In this document: positions 1-11,440 of the stretch, piece by piece
Layout: each line of letters opens with the position of its first letter
Numbering within the stretch: the first letter of the stretch is position 1
Source: Jaapia argillacea MUCL 33604
Lineage: Eukaryota; Basidiomycota; Agaricomycetes; Jaapiales; Jaapiaceae
Assembly: GCA_000697665.1 (NCBI GenBank)
Contig: KL197709.1
Coordinates: forward strand, 783,877 to 847,876
Direction of reading: 5' to 3'
Length of the DNA: 64,000 bases
Translations under genes and position numbers: made by a program
The notes under the pieces: generated by a model
The model's input: only the letters and a program-made list of their open reading frames with translations
Told to the model about the DNA's origin: nothing
The model's database searches: none

Positions 1-39
1 AACACAAATCACGAGACCACCACAATCAGGAGAACCCAC

Positions 40-870
40 AGTATCTCATGAGCGCGGGTGACTTTGCTAACCTCTCTCCACTGATTGCGCTCGCAAGAAT
101 AAACCCTCCACTCTCCACTTTGTGCCAAATACCCGGCCCGGTCCTAGCCACACCCCTCCCCAGTGCAGATACAATCCTCGCGATACCGACATTCAACCAA
201 TAAGCGGCGGCTAAAGCCACAGTCACCCAAAAGATGATAGAAGCATTCCCATATACTGATCCCAGAGGACCTGAGTAGATGGGTGTTGTTTGAACGTCTG
301 CGCAAAAGATTTCGTTGGAGTAGGGGTCGACAGCTCGCAAACGGGTATCGAGGGTGACAAGGTCATATTTGCTGCCTTGGAATGGGACTGTTGAGGTGAA
401 GGCGAAAGGACCGGCGGGAATGGGGCAGTAGAAGGATGTGTTGTCGGGGGTGTAGAGAGGGGAAGGTGGGCGGAGTGTTTGACAAAAGTAGGAGCTATTG
501 TCCCAGGTCGTGAATGTCAACATTGATGTCGTCGTAAAGAGGGTAGCTATCACGAAGCATGAGATCCGTGTTACAAGAGTGGAGCTGTTACGACGGACGC
601 ACCAAGGTTGTTGCTGTCAGATGCATAACCCGAGATGTTTGCAGGACTGTCTCCCAAGATCGTAAAGTTCAAATACCTCCCCATGGACTCGCTCTCCAGG
701 ACCTGTCCATATATCGTTGAGATATTAAGTTTCTGGTCCTGTTGACCTGTGAAACAGTCGTCGAACTGGAGGGTGGCTGGTTGACATCGGATCTGGGTCG
801 GCCACAACAACAACAGCGACAAGAGTAAGGGGAATAGTAACGACGCCGGGTTCATTTGACGACGTCGCAT
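40..870 (-). CDS. TRP-like / ML-domain membrane protein, N-terminal part (partial)
   Basis: Two exons are visible, 870-603 and 546-40, and the gene continues off the left edge. The 56-base intron (547-602, GTGCGT..ATAG) joins SDSNNL to ATLFTTTSM in frame. The protein starts with a short basic tail and a strong hydrophobic signal sequence (LLFPLLLSLLLLW), followed by an ML-like segment with FDDCFTGQ and several NxS/T sites, then CPIPAGPFAF and a first membrane segment (IIFWVTVALAAAYWL). This order is that of fungal TRP-like channels and flavin carriers (Pkd2/FLC type: ML-like domain, then TRP domain). These proteins act in the plasma membrane or ER and affect calcium handling and wall synthesis. 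A second Met (855) is an alternative start. The last visible exon ends at TACT followed by GTGGGT, so the stop codon just downstream is probably intronic. Family call is from remembered sequence pattern. Confidence 0.72.
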
Positions 871-2025
871 ATCGAAAAAGCGAAGCGCATGCAAAAGTGC
901 GGAGGATATTTGTGAGCAAGGGAAAGTTGGAGAGTTGCTCTGCAAGCGGCGTGCCCAAGGTTGACGGCTGTTTCCGCCACCCACAAATAACTCGAAAATG
1001 GAACTTTCATGTCTCGTGCCGTCATAGTCCTTGTTCTCGTCCCTTTTCTGAAAGCTTGAACTAGCTTGAAAGACATCGACGAGTCTAACGGATGGAACCA
1101 TTTTATCACCGAGCTCGCCTTGCGGCAGAAATTGCGAACCGGAGAGCCAAATCCTGGTGCTCTGCCCACATTAGCCAAGTGTTCTCGTTGGGCTTTTACT
1201 GGGCTTTTTCAATGTTTCCCGACTCTTCCTTGGTCTCTTTACCAAGTTTTCATCCATGTTGGATGAACTTGGATGCGCAACCTCCAACCGAACAACGTCT
1301 CTATCTATCAATCTCATCCCCAGCTGGGCGGCTCTTTTAACGGCACGTCAATCTTCATCGCCATACGCCACGTTCCAGTCTATATCGTCTCGCATGACAA
1401 CATCACGGGTCAACGCACCAGTTCCAACAGTGAGCGCCCAATCCCAAGTGCTGTCCAGCGTGTTCTCATGTGCCCTCTCGGCATCAATGTGGCAAGTATG
1501 GTCTTGTATGCGCAGCTGGACGCTCATTGTCGCAGGAGAGATGGTTCAAAATCGTCAAGACGAGTAAGCTGGACGATCTAAGTTTCAGAGAGTCGATCGT
1601 ATCTCGCGGAAGATGTTCATTATGCGGTAGCAAGGTCATCTGGATCCTAGTGCAGACTACCCCGATATCTGAAACATCTCGCATCACCAGTGGATGATGG
1701 ACAATAGCGATCTCAAAGCTTTCAAAATCATATTGAAGTCCCTGCCTTTCATCACCCATAATAGACATTGAACTCCTTACCCGAGTCTCGATTAGGCTCA
1801 TGTTCACTGAAACGCCAACTTCGTGCCATTTTGTTCTCTCCAGGGAAGCGAACTGAGGTGACGGGGATGATGCTATGGTGGTGGGCTCACAAAAGAGCGA
1901 GATACGGTACCGTCTCTGGCTGCACACAATCCCGACATCGCCAGGCGGGACGGCCAGCCAAAGCTGCGAGATCTAGTTGACTCTAGCTCTGTCATGTCTT
2001 TGAAAACTGACGGACCATCACCTGA
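871..2025. other. No recognised gene
   Basis: Several open frames of 60-150 codons exist on both strands (for example plus 1256-1581 and minus 1484-1927), but none shows a known domain, a convincing splice pattern or a frame-consistent neighbour. It holds the upstream region of the TRP-like gene and the 3' side of the first F-box copy. Confidence 0.5.
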
Positions 2026-3473
2026 TTAAGGCCAAAACATAAGCACTACGCTAGGTAATACCACTGCGGACGCACCGTAGAACACAGCTTCAAACCTCAC
2101 GTCGATAGCACTGCAGAGCATAGAGAGCTCCTCTCTCGACGCCTCCCAGAGCTTTCCATCCCCTTGGATGTACAACGACATCAGACATGGGGCTGAGTCT
2201 CGTCCACCACTCAAAATCTGAATCATCGCATCCTTGACAGCTCCCTGTATAGCAGATGTGTCGAGCGCGGGTGCAATCGATTCAACGTCTCGACCGTGGC
2301 GACGAGGTCAAGGAAGTTTAGTGTTTGAAGAGTGGGTGGCAGAGGATGCAAGCTTAAACGAGGTTGGACTGCTGAGTCAAAGTGATTTGGAGGAAGGACG
2401 ACGAGGGCCAGGAAATCCAAAACAAGGTGTTTCAACACCTTGAATCTCGAGACATCGAGGATGGCAGGGGTCGTAGCCCAGCAACCCAAAGCAACGGCAA
2501 GCGACTCCAAAACATCGGCATATTCATACAAGCCTTCAATCTGGTTTTCCGCTCCCAAGTAGGTGCCGACGTCAAAAAGTTCAATCGATCGTAGGGATGA
2601 TAAACCCTTCGGTATTAAAGACGCTCCATAGAATGCTTCAGAGCACCGTAGACGAAGGTGTGTTAGAGTGAGAAGACGGGGCCAGCCAAAATCCCCGCCA
2701 CTCGCCAAGCACTCGAGGGATAGTTCCTCGAGAACCGGGAAATCAATGTTGGCAGGGAAAAAGGAGACACTCATGAACTTGGGATCCCTCCCACAACAAA
2801 TTTCCAGTTGTCTGAGATGCGCGAGCATCGTCAGGCCTTGTAAACATGTGTGGGCGGAGAAGAACCTCGATGATGGGTTGCATACGATGCCCAGAGCAGT
2901 AACGTTTGGGCATGCTTGCATGATTATAGGGAAATCCTCCTGGGCTCTCCGATACGCGGGTTTCTTGGAGGCGAAGGGCCATAATCGCTGAGGTGTTATG
3001 GGCACGTTCCAAACAACGATGGACCAAACGAGGCTACCAAGCATAGCATCATTCGTCACTGTTCGCCTGAACAGCGAGAGTCTCCTCGGGGGAATCGATG
3101 ATAGGGTTCTTGTAAAGGATCGAAGTTCCGCAGTGATGCCACTCCTTGCGGGCAAGGACCACGCTAGTCAAGTCCCGCAGCGTGAAGGTCCCCGTTCCCC
3201 AAGTCATCAGTCGAATCAAGGAGAAAACAGCGACGAGGATATCCTTTGGGAAACGAAGGCCATTGGTTGGTTCTGGATGAGTACCTCGGACGATCTTGGG
3301 GAGCTTGAATGAGAAGCGAATACGATGGTTATATAAAATATCATCTCGCTTACAGTTTTGCTCCAATGGGCCAGTTTCGCCAGACTTCCCTTCAACCCCA
3401 GAGGGCGGTCGTTGCCTGTGTGACGAGGGCGACATTCCCTCGGTGAGATCGACCATATTATCACGATACGCAT
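2026..3473 (-). pseudogene. F-box/LRR-like protein, copy A, broken
   Basis: This is the first of four related F-box-type sequences in the window. Exon 1 is 3473-3354 and exon 2 starts at 3303; the intron sits exactly where it does in the other copies. An F-box-like segment (FPKDILVAVFSLIRL) is followed by leucine-rich repeats ending in a conserved ILSGGRDSAPCL block. The reading frame is lost twice. One extra base lies in a C run at about 3088-3092, between KNPIIDSP and RRLSLF. A second shift lies near 2260-2270, before the AIQGAVKDAMIQI equivalent. Three open pieces (3303-3049, 3155-2223, 2226-2026) cover the full family length. Its sequence is closer to copy D (shared YRRAQ, GSLIPKGL) than to neighbouring copies B and C. 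It may be an expressed pseudogene or a recent loss. F-box proteins normally bind Skp1 and choose substrates for SCF ubiquitin ligases; the substrate here is unknown. Confidence 0.8.
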
Positions 3474-3918
3474 GGGTTGGCGGACAGATAGAGAAGTCAA
3501 GGGGATGGTCGCAGGCTATGTCGCAACGACACAAGCTGGGGAGTCAAACATATTAGATACCGAGCGTGTTCGATCGGCACTTCTTCCAGCTTCTTCTCCA
3601 TTCGTCACTTCCGTGACACATCCCAAGACACGATCTTCAGCTTTCTGAAGGCACTGAACATGAATTGATTGGCGTAAGAAGGGTGGTCGTAGACCTGATT
3701 AAGATGAATTGAAGTCCAGAGGTGAAAACGATATCATAGCACATAGGTGTCGAATCTGGACAATGTGGCTAACTCATAGTCACACGAACGCCGCCGACGG
3801 CGGCCCTGCGGCCACACCAGTGGTCGCACACAGCGTTGATATATCGAGCAATGATGGCCAGCCAAGCTTGTGCGATCTCTGTTCCCCCAACCCTGTCCCA
3901 TCGGTGAATGGCAGAGGA
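3474..3918. other. Intergenic, with flank shared with copy C
   Basis: No gene is seen. The last stretch (about 3857-3918) is nearly identical to 5832-5917 and continues into the F-box 3' end, so it belongs to the tandem duplication that made copies B and C. Confidence 0.6.
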
Positions 3919-5346
3919 TCAACACCTGATCGAGAGTGAATCATAAGCCCAAAAAGCCAACCATATAATCCCGGGCATCATAATGGACGCACCATAGAGC
4001 AAAGTTTCAAACTTGACGCCGAGAGCATTGCAGGATAAGGACAACTCATCCCTCGACTGCTCCCATAGGTTTCCGTCCCCTTCAATGTATAGCGCCTCCA
4101 GACATGGCACCGAATCTCGTCCGCCACTGAAAATCCGAACCAACCCATCGCTGACAACTTTCTGCACCACTGATGTGCTGTGCCACCTCGGATCGACATC
4201 CCTAAACTCTCTGAACATACCGATGACGTCCAGGACGTCGAGTGTTATAAGGGTAGGAGGGAGACGATCTATCATCAAACCGGGTTGGACTGCTATGGTT
4301 CCAATGGGAATTGGAGGTGGTACGATGAAGGCGTTGTAATCGAGGGCAAGATGTTTGAGTCTCTTGAGTCTCGAGATTTCTAGGACGATCGGTGTTGTGA
4401 CACAACCAAGACTAATAGCGAGCCTCTCCAGGACGTCAGCGTATCCGTACAAAGCTTCAACCAGGTTTTCCGTGCCATCCTGGCTTCCCACCGCAATAAG
4501 TTCCACCCATCGGAGGGAAGGCAAATCCTTCGGTATCAACGGCCCTTCAACGACGTCAAAATTTTGCAGGCGAAGGTGGGTTAGGGCTGGAAGTCGGGGC
4601 CATCCGAGGGCTTTGTCCACAAACGTACATTCGAGGGAGAGTTCCTCGAGGACCGGAAACTCGATGGCGGGGGGGAAGAACGATAGATTGGGGCACGTGG
4701 TAGACTTTGCACAAATGTGTAGCTTCCTGAGGTGTGCGAGGACGGTCAAGTCTGGTAAAGATGGGGTGGCTGAGGATGGGAAATTTGACAACCGGTTGCA
4801 GACGATACCCAACGCAGCAACATTTGGGCAGACTTGCATCGTGACCGACAGGTCCTCCTGCGGGTTGCGGTTCCGTAACATCTTGATGGCGAAGGATTGT
4901 CCTCGGGGGGTAACGAATGGTATATTCACCATGGTAAGAGACTGGACGAGGCTACCCAGCTGAACGTTATTGATCACCGTTCGCACGAACAGGTGGAGTC
5001 TCCTTGGTGAATCGAGGATAGGATTCTTGAAAAGTATCGGAGTTCCGCAGTGATTCCACTCCCTACAGACTAGGACCATGGCAGCCACCGCAGGGCCCCA
5101 AGCCATGAGCCGAGGATGGGAGAATATGACGACGAGGACATCGCATGGAATACGATTGCCATCGGCCTGTCCTTGGGCAACCTCTCTTACACGCCGCTAG
5201 AATGGGTCAGGAAAGCTGGCATGATCAATAGAGGCCATCCTACTCACCGGTTTCATCCATGGTGCAACGTTGGCAAGCGTGGCTGTCAAAGTCCTTGGGC
5301 GGGTTTCACTACCAGCTCGTTCACTATTTGTCCCCGTCTCATTCAT
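3919..5346 (-). CDS. F-box/LRR-like protein, copy B
   Basis: Two exons, 5346-5248 and 5196-3919, encode 458 residues. The 51-base intron (GTGAGT..CTAG) has the same position and phase as in copies A, C and D. The F-box-like core (GNRIPCDVLVVIFSHPRL) begins near residue 45 and is followed by VLVCREWNHCGTPILFKNP, then irregular leucine-rich repeats (LRKLHIC, LEELSLEC, LTHLRLQ, LRWVELI) and the family block FSGGRDSVPCLEALYIEGDG. The start MNETGT is chosen because copy C has the matching MNGTGT. It probably acts as a substrate receptor of an SCF ubiquitin ligase; the target cannot be read from sequence. The frame is fully open. The F-box itself is weak, so F-box-like is the safer label. Confidence 0.82.
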
Positions 5347-5917
5347 CGCTGGCAGGATATCCAAGGCTTGGTGGACAGCGGAAGATGTCGGTCGATTTAG
5401 AGCCCCGAAGCACTACAGTTCGATGTTGGGTGATAGCCATAGTTGCGGTCGGGTTCCACGGCGAGGAACTGACGGGTTGTGATTAATCCAATCCTATCGC
5501 CGGAAGCGTGTAGATGTCGTGGCTGGGCAATTTCAAAGCCCTGAACACAAGCGGAGCCTTGGAGGATGGCCATATGGCCTTGCCTTCCAGTTTGTCGAGT
5601 CGCTCCCCGGCGAACCCGCGCGGACTAGTGAATGTTGCATTCAAGTTCATCGGCTCGCCCAAAGATAGGATATCAAAGTAAGATACGTATAAGCAAGAAA
5701 TTAATATACAGATGGGGTGCTATGTAGTAAAGGGCGAGTGAGAGCACACTCTACTCCAACCCCCAGAGACGAATCGAATAATACCCATCGAACGATCCGT
5801 CCTCACACAGCGTTGACATTTCGAGCGAGGCTGGCCAGCCGAGCTTGTGCAATCTCTGTTCCCCCAACCCTGTCCCATCGGTGAATGGCAGAGGATCAAC
5901 ACCTGATCGAGAGTGAA
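5347..5917. other. Intergenic between F-box copies B and C, duplicated flank
   Basis: No gene is seen. The stretch 5651-5775 (GCCCAAAGATAGGATATC, then ACGTATAAGCAAGAAATTAA, then GAGTGAGAGCA) recurs at 7481-7600 upstream of copy C. Each unit therefore carries its own upstream region. Confidence 0.6.
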
Positions 5918-7344
5918 TCATAAGCCCAAAAAGCCAACCATATAACGCCTGAGTATCATAATGGACGCACCATGGAACAGAGTTTCATACTTGACGCCGA
6001 GAACATTGCAGGATAAGGATAACTCATCCCTCGACTGCTCCCATATGTTTCCGTCCCCTTCAATGTATAGCGCCTCCAGACATGGCACCGAATCTCGTCC
6101 GCCACTGAAAACCCGGACCAGCCCATCTTTGACAACTTTTTGCACAGCTGAGGTGCTGGGCCAACTCGGATCGACATAAAAATCCTTCAGCTCTTTGAGC
6201 ACACCCATGAGGTCGAGGACGTCGAGTGTTATAAGGGTAGGAGGGAGACGATCTACCATCAAACCAGGTTGGACTGATGTTCCAATGGGAAATCGGGGTG
6301 GTACATTGAAGGCGTTATAATCTATAGCTAGATGTTTGAGTCCCTTGAGTCTCGAGATTTCGAGGACGGTCGGTGTTGTGACCAATCTAAGGCTGATGGC
6401 GAGCCCCTCCAAGACGTCAGCGTATCCGTACAAGGCTTCAACCAGATTTTCTGTGCCATCCTGGCTTCCCACCGAAATGAGTTCCACCCATCGGAGGAAA
6501 GGCAAATCCTTCGGTATCAATGACCCTTCAAAAACGTCAACATTTTGCAGGCGAAGGTGTGTTAGGGCCGGAAGTCGGGGCCATCTGAGGGCTTTGTCCA
6601 CTATTAAACACTCGAGGGAGAGTTCCTCGAGGACTAGAAACTCGATGGTGGCGGGGAAGAACGATAGATCGGGGAACGTGGTATGCTTTGCGCAAATTTG
6701 TAGCTTCCTGAGGTGTGCGAGCACCGTCAAGTCTGGTAAAGATGGGGCGGTTGAAGATGGGAAATTCAACTGGTTGAAGACGATACCCAACGCAGCAACA
6801 TTTGGGCAAACTAGCATCGCGACCGACAGGTCCTCCTGCGGGTTGGGGTACCGTAACATCTTGATGGCGAAGGATAGTACACGGGAGGGAACAAATGGTA
6901 TATTCAACACGGTAAGAGACTGGACGAGGCTACCGAGTTGAGCGTTATCGATCACCGTTCGCACGAACAGATGGAGTCTCCTTGGTGAATCGAGGATAGG
7001 ATTCTTGAAAAGTATCGGAGTTCCCCAGTAATTCCACTCCCTGCTGACTAGGACCACAGTAGCCAAGTGATGGGGTGTGTCCACCGTATTCCAAGCCATG
7101 GGCCGAAGATGGGAGAATATGATGACGAGGATGTCGCATGGAATACGATTGCCATTGGCCTGTCCTGGGGCAACCTCTCCGACACATCGCTAGAATGGGT
7201 CTCAGGAAAGTCGGCATGATCAGTAGAGGCCGTACTACTCACTGATTTCATCCATGTTGCTAGTTCGGCAAGCCTGGCCGTCAAAGTCCTTGGACGACCT
7301 TCACTACTACCCGCTCGTTCGCCATTTGTCCCCGTCCCGTTCAT
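5918..7344 (-). CDS. F-box/LRR-like protein, copy C
   Basis: Two exons, 7344-7243 and 7189-5918, encode 457 residues; the intron (GTGAGT..CTAG) matches copy B. The F-box-like core is GNRIPCDILVIIFSHLRP. It is followed by VVLVSREWNYWGTPILFKNP, leucine-rich repeats and FSGGRDSVPCLEALYIEGDG. It differs from copy B mostly by scattered substitutions and single-codon gaps, so the pair is a recent tandem duplicate about 1.9 kb apart. An in-frame Met 69 bases upstream (7413) could add 23 residues (MELKTDRH), but copy B has no equivalent. Likely role: substrate adaptor of an SCF ligase. Confidence 0.82.
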
Positions 7345-8108
7345 CACTGACAGGATATCCAGGCTTAGCACAAAGATGGACAGCGGGAGATGGCGGTCAG
7401 TTTTGAGCTCCAAAGCAGTTGTGAATAAATTCTAATGTAGTTCGAATGTAGTTTGCAGAGTTGTTCTGAACCCTCACTCGGACTCACCCAAAGACAGGAT
7501 ATCAAAGCGGGATACGTATAAGCAGGAAATTAATATACAGGTGGGGGTGATGGGTAAAAAAGGGTGAGTGAGAGCAATCTCTACTCCGACACCCAGAGAC
7601 GGTAGGCTACTCGAAAACAGCATGTGGGATGATAATGGTATGCAAGAATAAGTCACGAAAGAATGCATCGAAGCCAAACAAACAAACGAAACATGGAGGG
7701 AAAGGACGAGGGGGACGAGCAGGTAAAAAAAAAGGAGAAAGGAGGTGCAGTGTATCTGATACTATAATGACAAACGACGACGACAGAGGAGAGAGTAGAA
7801 GAAAGTGAGGGAAATATATATGAGATGAGTATGGTGCACGAGATGGATGAATAGATAGTTGGGGTGGATATAGGAAAGAGGTTGCGCTAGTAATAAGAAA
7901 TGGGGTAGTCCACGAGGTGTCAACAACATATAGGCGGCAAGGAGGAAAGAAATATATGCGAGGTAGAGATGGATGTTCATACGACGAAAAAAAGTACATG
8001 TGGAGTCTTGATCGTGAGGTCTTGAGAGTTGTGCGAGATGCTAGATGCGAGACGGATGGATGTGTGTATGACGAGAAGGGCAACAACAAAGATGAAAGGA
8101 GGCGGCAA
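7345..8108. other. Intergenic; C-unit upstream flank and WHI3-like 3' region
   Basis: 7480-7600 is the duplicated upstream flank of F-box copy C. 7600-8108 is purine-rich on the plus strand and open for 160 codons on the minus strand, but the translation is low-complexity and unlike any protein. It is best read as the 3' untranslated region of the WHI3-like gene. Confidence 0.5.
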
Positions 8109-11100
8109 CTAAACGACGCGAGTGGCCTCTATAGGATTGGCCGCAGGAGAAATCCCGCGTGTCAAGTGCTCGTTTGATTCAGCAATGCTAGACTGATCGG
8201 GTATCTGGTGATGTGGAGAAGGCGACATCCCGAAGGGCGAAAAGCCCGAGGTAGACGTGGGTCCAAACCCTGGTGCATTAGTCCTGGGGAATGCGGTTGT
8301 GGTAGGCGGTACATTAAAACCTGACGAAGGCGAGGGAGAGAAGAAACGAGGTGGTGGCGGAGACATGGTATAATGATAAGAACTAGTTGTTGGCGAGGTG
8401 ACACCAGACGTCTCGCGGCGTACGGTGCGACTGACGTCCATTTCTAAATATGAAGGAGCTGGTTGTCTTGGTTGGAACGGTTCCGCGAACACCGAGCCGG
8501 GACTCGAGAAGGCATTAGTTGGTAGGCCATTTGGCTGGGATTGTTGGCCGTTTGTGCCTGTCGGGGTACGAACGCCGAGAGGATTCTTGCTGTAAGACAA
8601 GCGGATACCGCCCCCTTTTACCAGCCCATTGAGCGTGTTCCCGTAGAGTTCGCCGAGCGCCTTGGCTGCGTGGTGGACATCCTCGAACTACAACACGAGT
8701 GAGCTGATATCCCATCAAAATCGCTGGGAACGACATACCTCAACGAAACACATAGGCCCATTGCTCTTTTGACGGAAACACAACTTGCGGTATCCGGGAC
8801 GTTTGGAGAAGAGCTCCCTCAGATTATCCTCAAGATAGGTCGGGGGATACCCGGTTGGAGCGGTGGGCGATGTCGGGAGGTTGCCAACATAGAGAGTATT
8901 GATCTACAACAAACAGTCAGAATCGGAAGAGATGATCAAGAACGTTACAGAAACATACCGGTGGATTCTGGTCCCCAGGGTTACTCCTTCCAGAACTAGC
9001 GCCCGACGCTGGTGAAGGTAACTGTGGCGATGTCGACCCTTGACTAGTGCTGAGCGCCAGCTCCCCAATAGAATTCGGCAAATCGTCCATGCGACCATTG
9101 GAGCCCGTCACACTCGAAGCGCTAGAGGTGGGCAAAGACGAGCCGGCGCCCTGACTTTGTCCAGAGCTATAATGATAATCCTGCGAGTCGATGGACGGGG
9201 ACACAGGACGAGCACGAATAGGGATCGACTGCGAGAGCGAGTTCAGCGGTGGGGAAAATGGTCCGTTATCCGACATTCGCGATGAAGCTGAATTAGGACC
9301 AGACATGAACCCAGAATCTTGAGGAGGCGACGAATGGGCCGCAGAAGGTGGACGCGCTGTCGAAATGGCCACCGACTGCTTCCGAATGGCAGTATTCGAC
9401 CAAGGACTTGTCCCACCATTGGCGCCAAACGCATCATGACCAGAGAGGTTTGGAATGGCAGGCTGCGACTGTAGTCCGGCAAACCCGTTGGTCATAACAC
9501 CAGTGACCGTCTCCGTCCCTGACGACAATCGCGTTGCAGGGACCGAATGGAAGGCGTCAAATGCGATGGCATTGCTGGATCGTAACCGGGCCTCGTTCTC
9601 CTTTCTCCTACGTTCCCGCTCCCTTTCGTCGTCTTCCGCGCGTTCGCGAGGGCCTCGAGTCCCGAGGTTGCTAATCCCCATCGCATTGATCATTCGCCTC
9701 TCTCTTTCCTTCTCATCATCATCCCTAATATCGGCCGCCCGACTCTCCCGTCTCAGCCCACCTAAACCCATAGCACCCACCGCACCTAGCTCTCTTTCTC
9801 TAGCAGACAAGGGCTCGCCAGCAGTAACGCTCGTGGAGATCCCACCAACGCTTAACCCGGCAGCGAACCCAGCCAGCGTATCAGATGGTACGATGCCGCC
9901 GCCAATAGCAGACAGCGGCACACCAAGAGGCCCAACACCCCTCTTGGTATGCAAATTTTTCTTGGCCATCTCAGCCTTCAACACCGCTCCCTTCTCAATA
10001 TCCACCCTTCTTCCCGACAGCAAATCGCGCGCATCAAGCGCCTCCTTCCGTGTTCGGAACTTGGCAAACCCAATGATCTGCTTACGAGGTGGTTGGCTGG
10101 GAGCGTTGGACACGAAATGACCGTCATCTGGAATCGCAGCCGGCCAAGACGTTGTAGTTCCATCTCGGCCCCCATCAACCAGAACGCCGCCCTGATTCAT
10201 CGTGACGAGGTTGTAAGGGTCGTTCGTTCCCCCATAAGAACCTTGGAATGACAAGCCTCCTGCCCGTGACATGTTACTCCCGGAGCCATACGCCGTTGAC
10301 TCCTTGTTTGGAATCTTCAGCGTGGCAGCCTCGAAGCCTAGCGAGAAGGTGAACATGTTCTGGAATTCGCGTTCCTGTAAGAATCACAGGCGATATAGTA
10401 AGCAAAGGGGGTTCGCAAGTTGTGATGCCGGAAAAGGTACTCACGGACATATCATCGGGGAATCCGACGACAAAGATAGTTGAGATTTCTTCTGGCCCAG
10501 TCGTTTGGGCACCCTCGTTAATTTGACTCAGGCTTGGTCCGGAAACCGATAATGCAGCAGCACCTCCACCAGCGCTAGGTCCGTTCGCGGGCAGATGGGG
10601 TCCGAACGGCGTTTGCGACTGCATTTGCATACTGTTATTCGAAAAGGGCATAAGCTGCCCAGAGGGGAACACAGTGTGCGGGTGCTGCGATTGTTGGTGA
10701 AGGTGCTGCGATGGTCCCATCAAACCACTTTTGCCTCCATGGTGAGGCGATAACAGCGAACCGTTACCGAAAGGATCAGCTGTGTTATATGCTGATTCGC
10801 GACGACCGTTGGGCATGCCTGCACTCCGAAGATCGAAGGCGCGCGAATGATGGGAGTGTGGAGGTTCGAAATGTTGGTGAGGAGGTTGGGCGGGCATGTG
10901 GTGTTGAAGAGGCTGCTGCGACTGAGCAAAGATATCCGCAGCATGTGGATAAGTCGTGTGGAGTTGGGTGTCGCGGAATGGGCCTGAAGCCCCAGCCGGC
11001 GCTGTTGCATTTCGAGCGCGAGCGCTCGAGAACGCCGACGTAAATGCTGTAGTCGTGCTAAAAGGATTTGTATGGAATCCGTTGAGCTTTCCGTGTTTAT

Positions 11101-11440
11101 GTTCATCGTGGTCGAGTGGGGTGGGAGTAAAGTCGGGAGGCATGTGATGAATGGTGTTGTACAAATGATGACCGTTGTTTTGCGAGACCGGGTTAGAGTA
11201 TATGTCCGGTAGATGAGGTGATTTGAGATGGTGAGGAAGGAGTTCCGGTGAGTCACCTAGGTGTAGTTGTTGGGGTTGGTGTTGCATGGTCGAAAAATGA
11301 GGGGGAGCAGTTGGAGAGCCGATAGACGACGAAGTCGACAATGAGCCTGACGTAGCGGGCGGTGCTTCGGAATCAGAGGAGGAAACGGGTTCCGCGTCTG
11401 CCTGGGCGTCCAAACTGTCGAGGAGCGACCTGTTGATCAA
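8109..11440 (-). CDS. WHI3: WHI3-like RNA-binding protein with two RRMs
   Basis: Four exons are clear: up to 10445, 10374-8959, 8903-8739 and 8687-8109, giving at least 1051 residues. A long His/Gln/Ser/Pro-rich N-terminus leads to RRM1 (RNP2 [11 protein letters not shown] split by intron 1; RNP1-like [10 protein letters not shown] about 100 residues on). A low-complexity linker with a charged coiled stretch ([14 protein letters not shown]) follows, and then RRM2. RRM2 is strongly WHI3-like: [52 protein letters not shown]3 proteins bind mRNAs such as G1 cyclin transcripts and form polyQ/disorder-driven condensates; the disordered tails here fit that. The 5' end is uncertain. The open frame begins at a TTG (11440) with no upstream in-frame ATG before a stop near 11526. 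A pyrimidine tract ending in GACGAG just upstream suggests a missing first exon; ATG at 11287 is the first internal Met. Confidence 0.86.

Larger units (their letters stand above)
3857..7600. repeat. Tandem segmental duplication carrying F-box copies B and C
   Basis: Two units of about 1.9 kb are repeated head to tail, at roughly 3857-5775 and 5832-7600. The 3' flank (GGCCAGCC..AACACCTGATCGAGAG..CCAACCATATAA), the whole gene and the 5' flank (CCCAAAGA.AGGATATCAAAG) all match. Copy A lies outside the unit. Confidence 0.8.

Noticed and set aside
547-602. Frameshift in the TRP-like gene
   Set aside because: A 56-base intron with GTGCGT donor and ATAG acceptor explains the frame change and gives the expected ATLFTTTSM junction.
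9455-10120. 221-codon plus-strand frame
   Set aside because: It is antisense to the WHI3-like exon 2, has no motif, and is Ser/Ala/Pro-rich as expected from a shadow.
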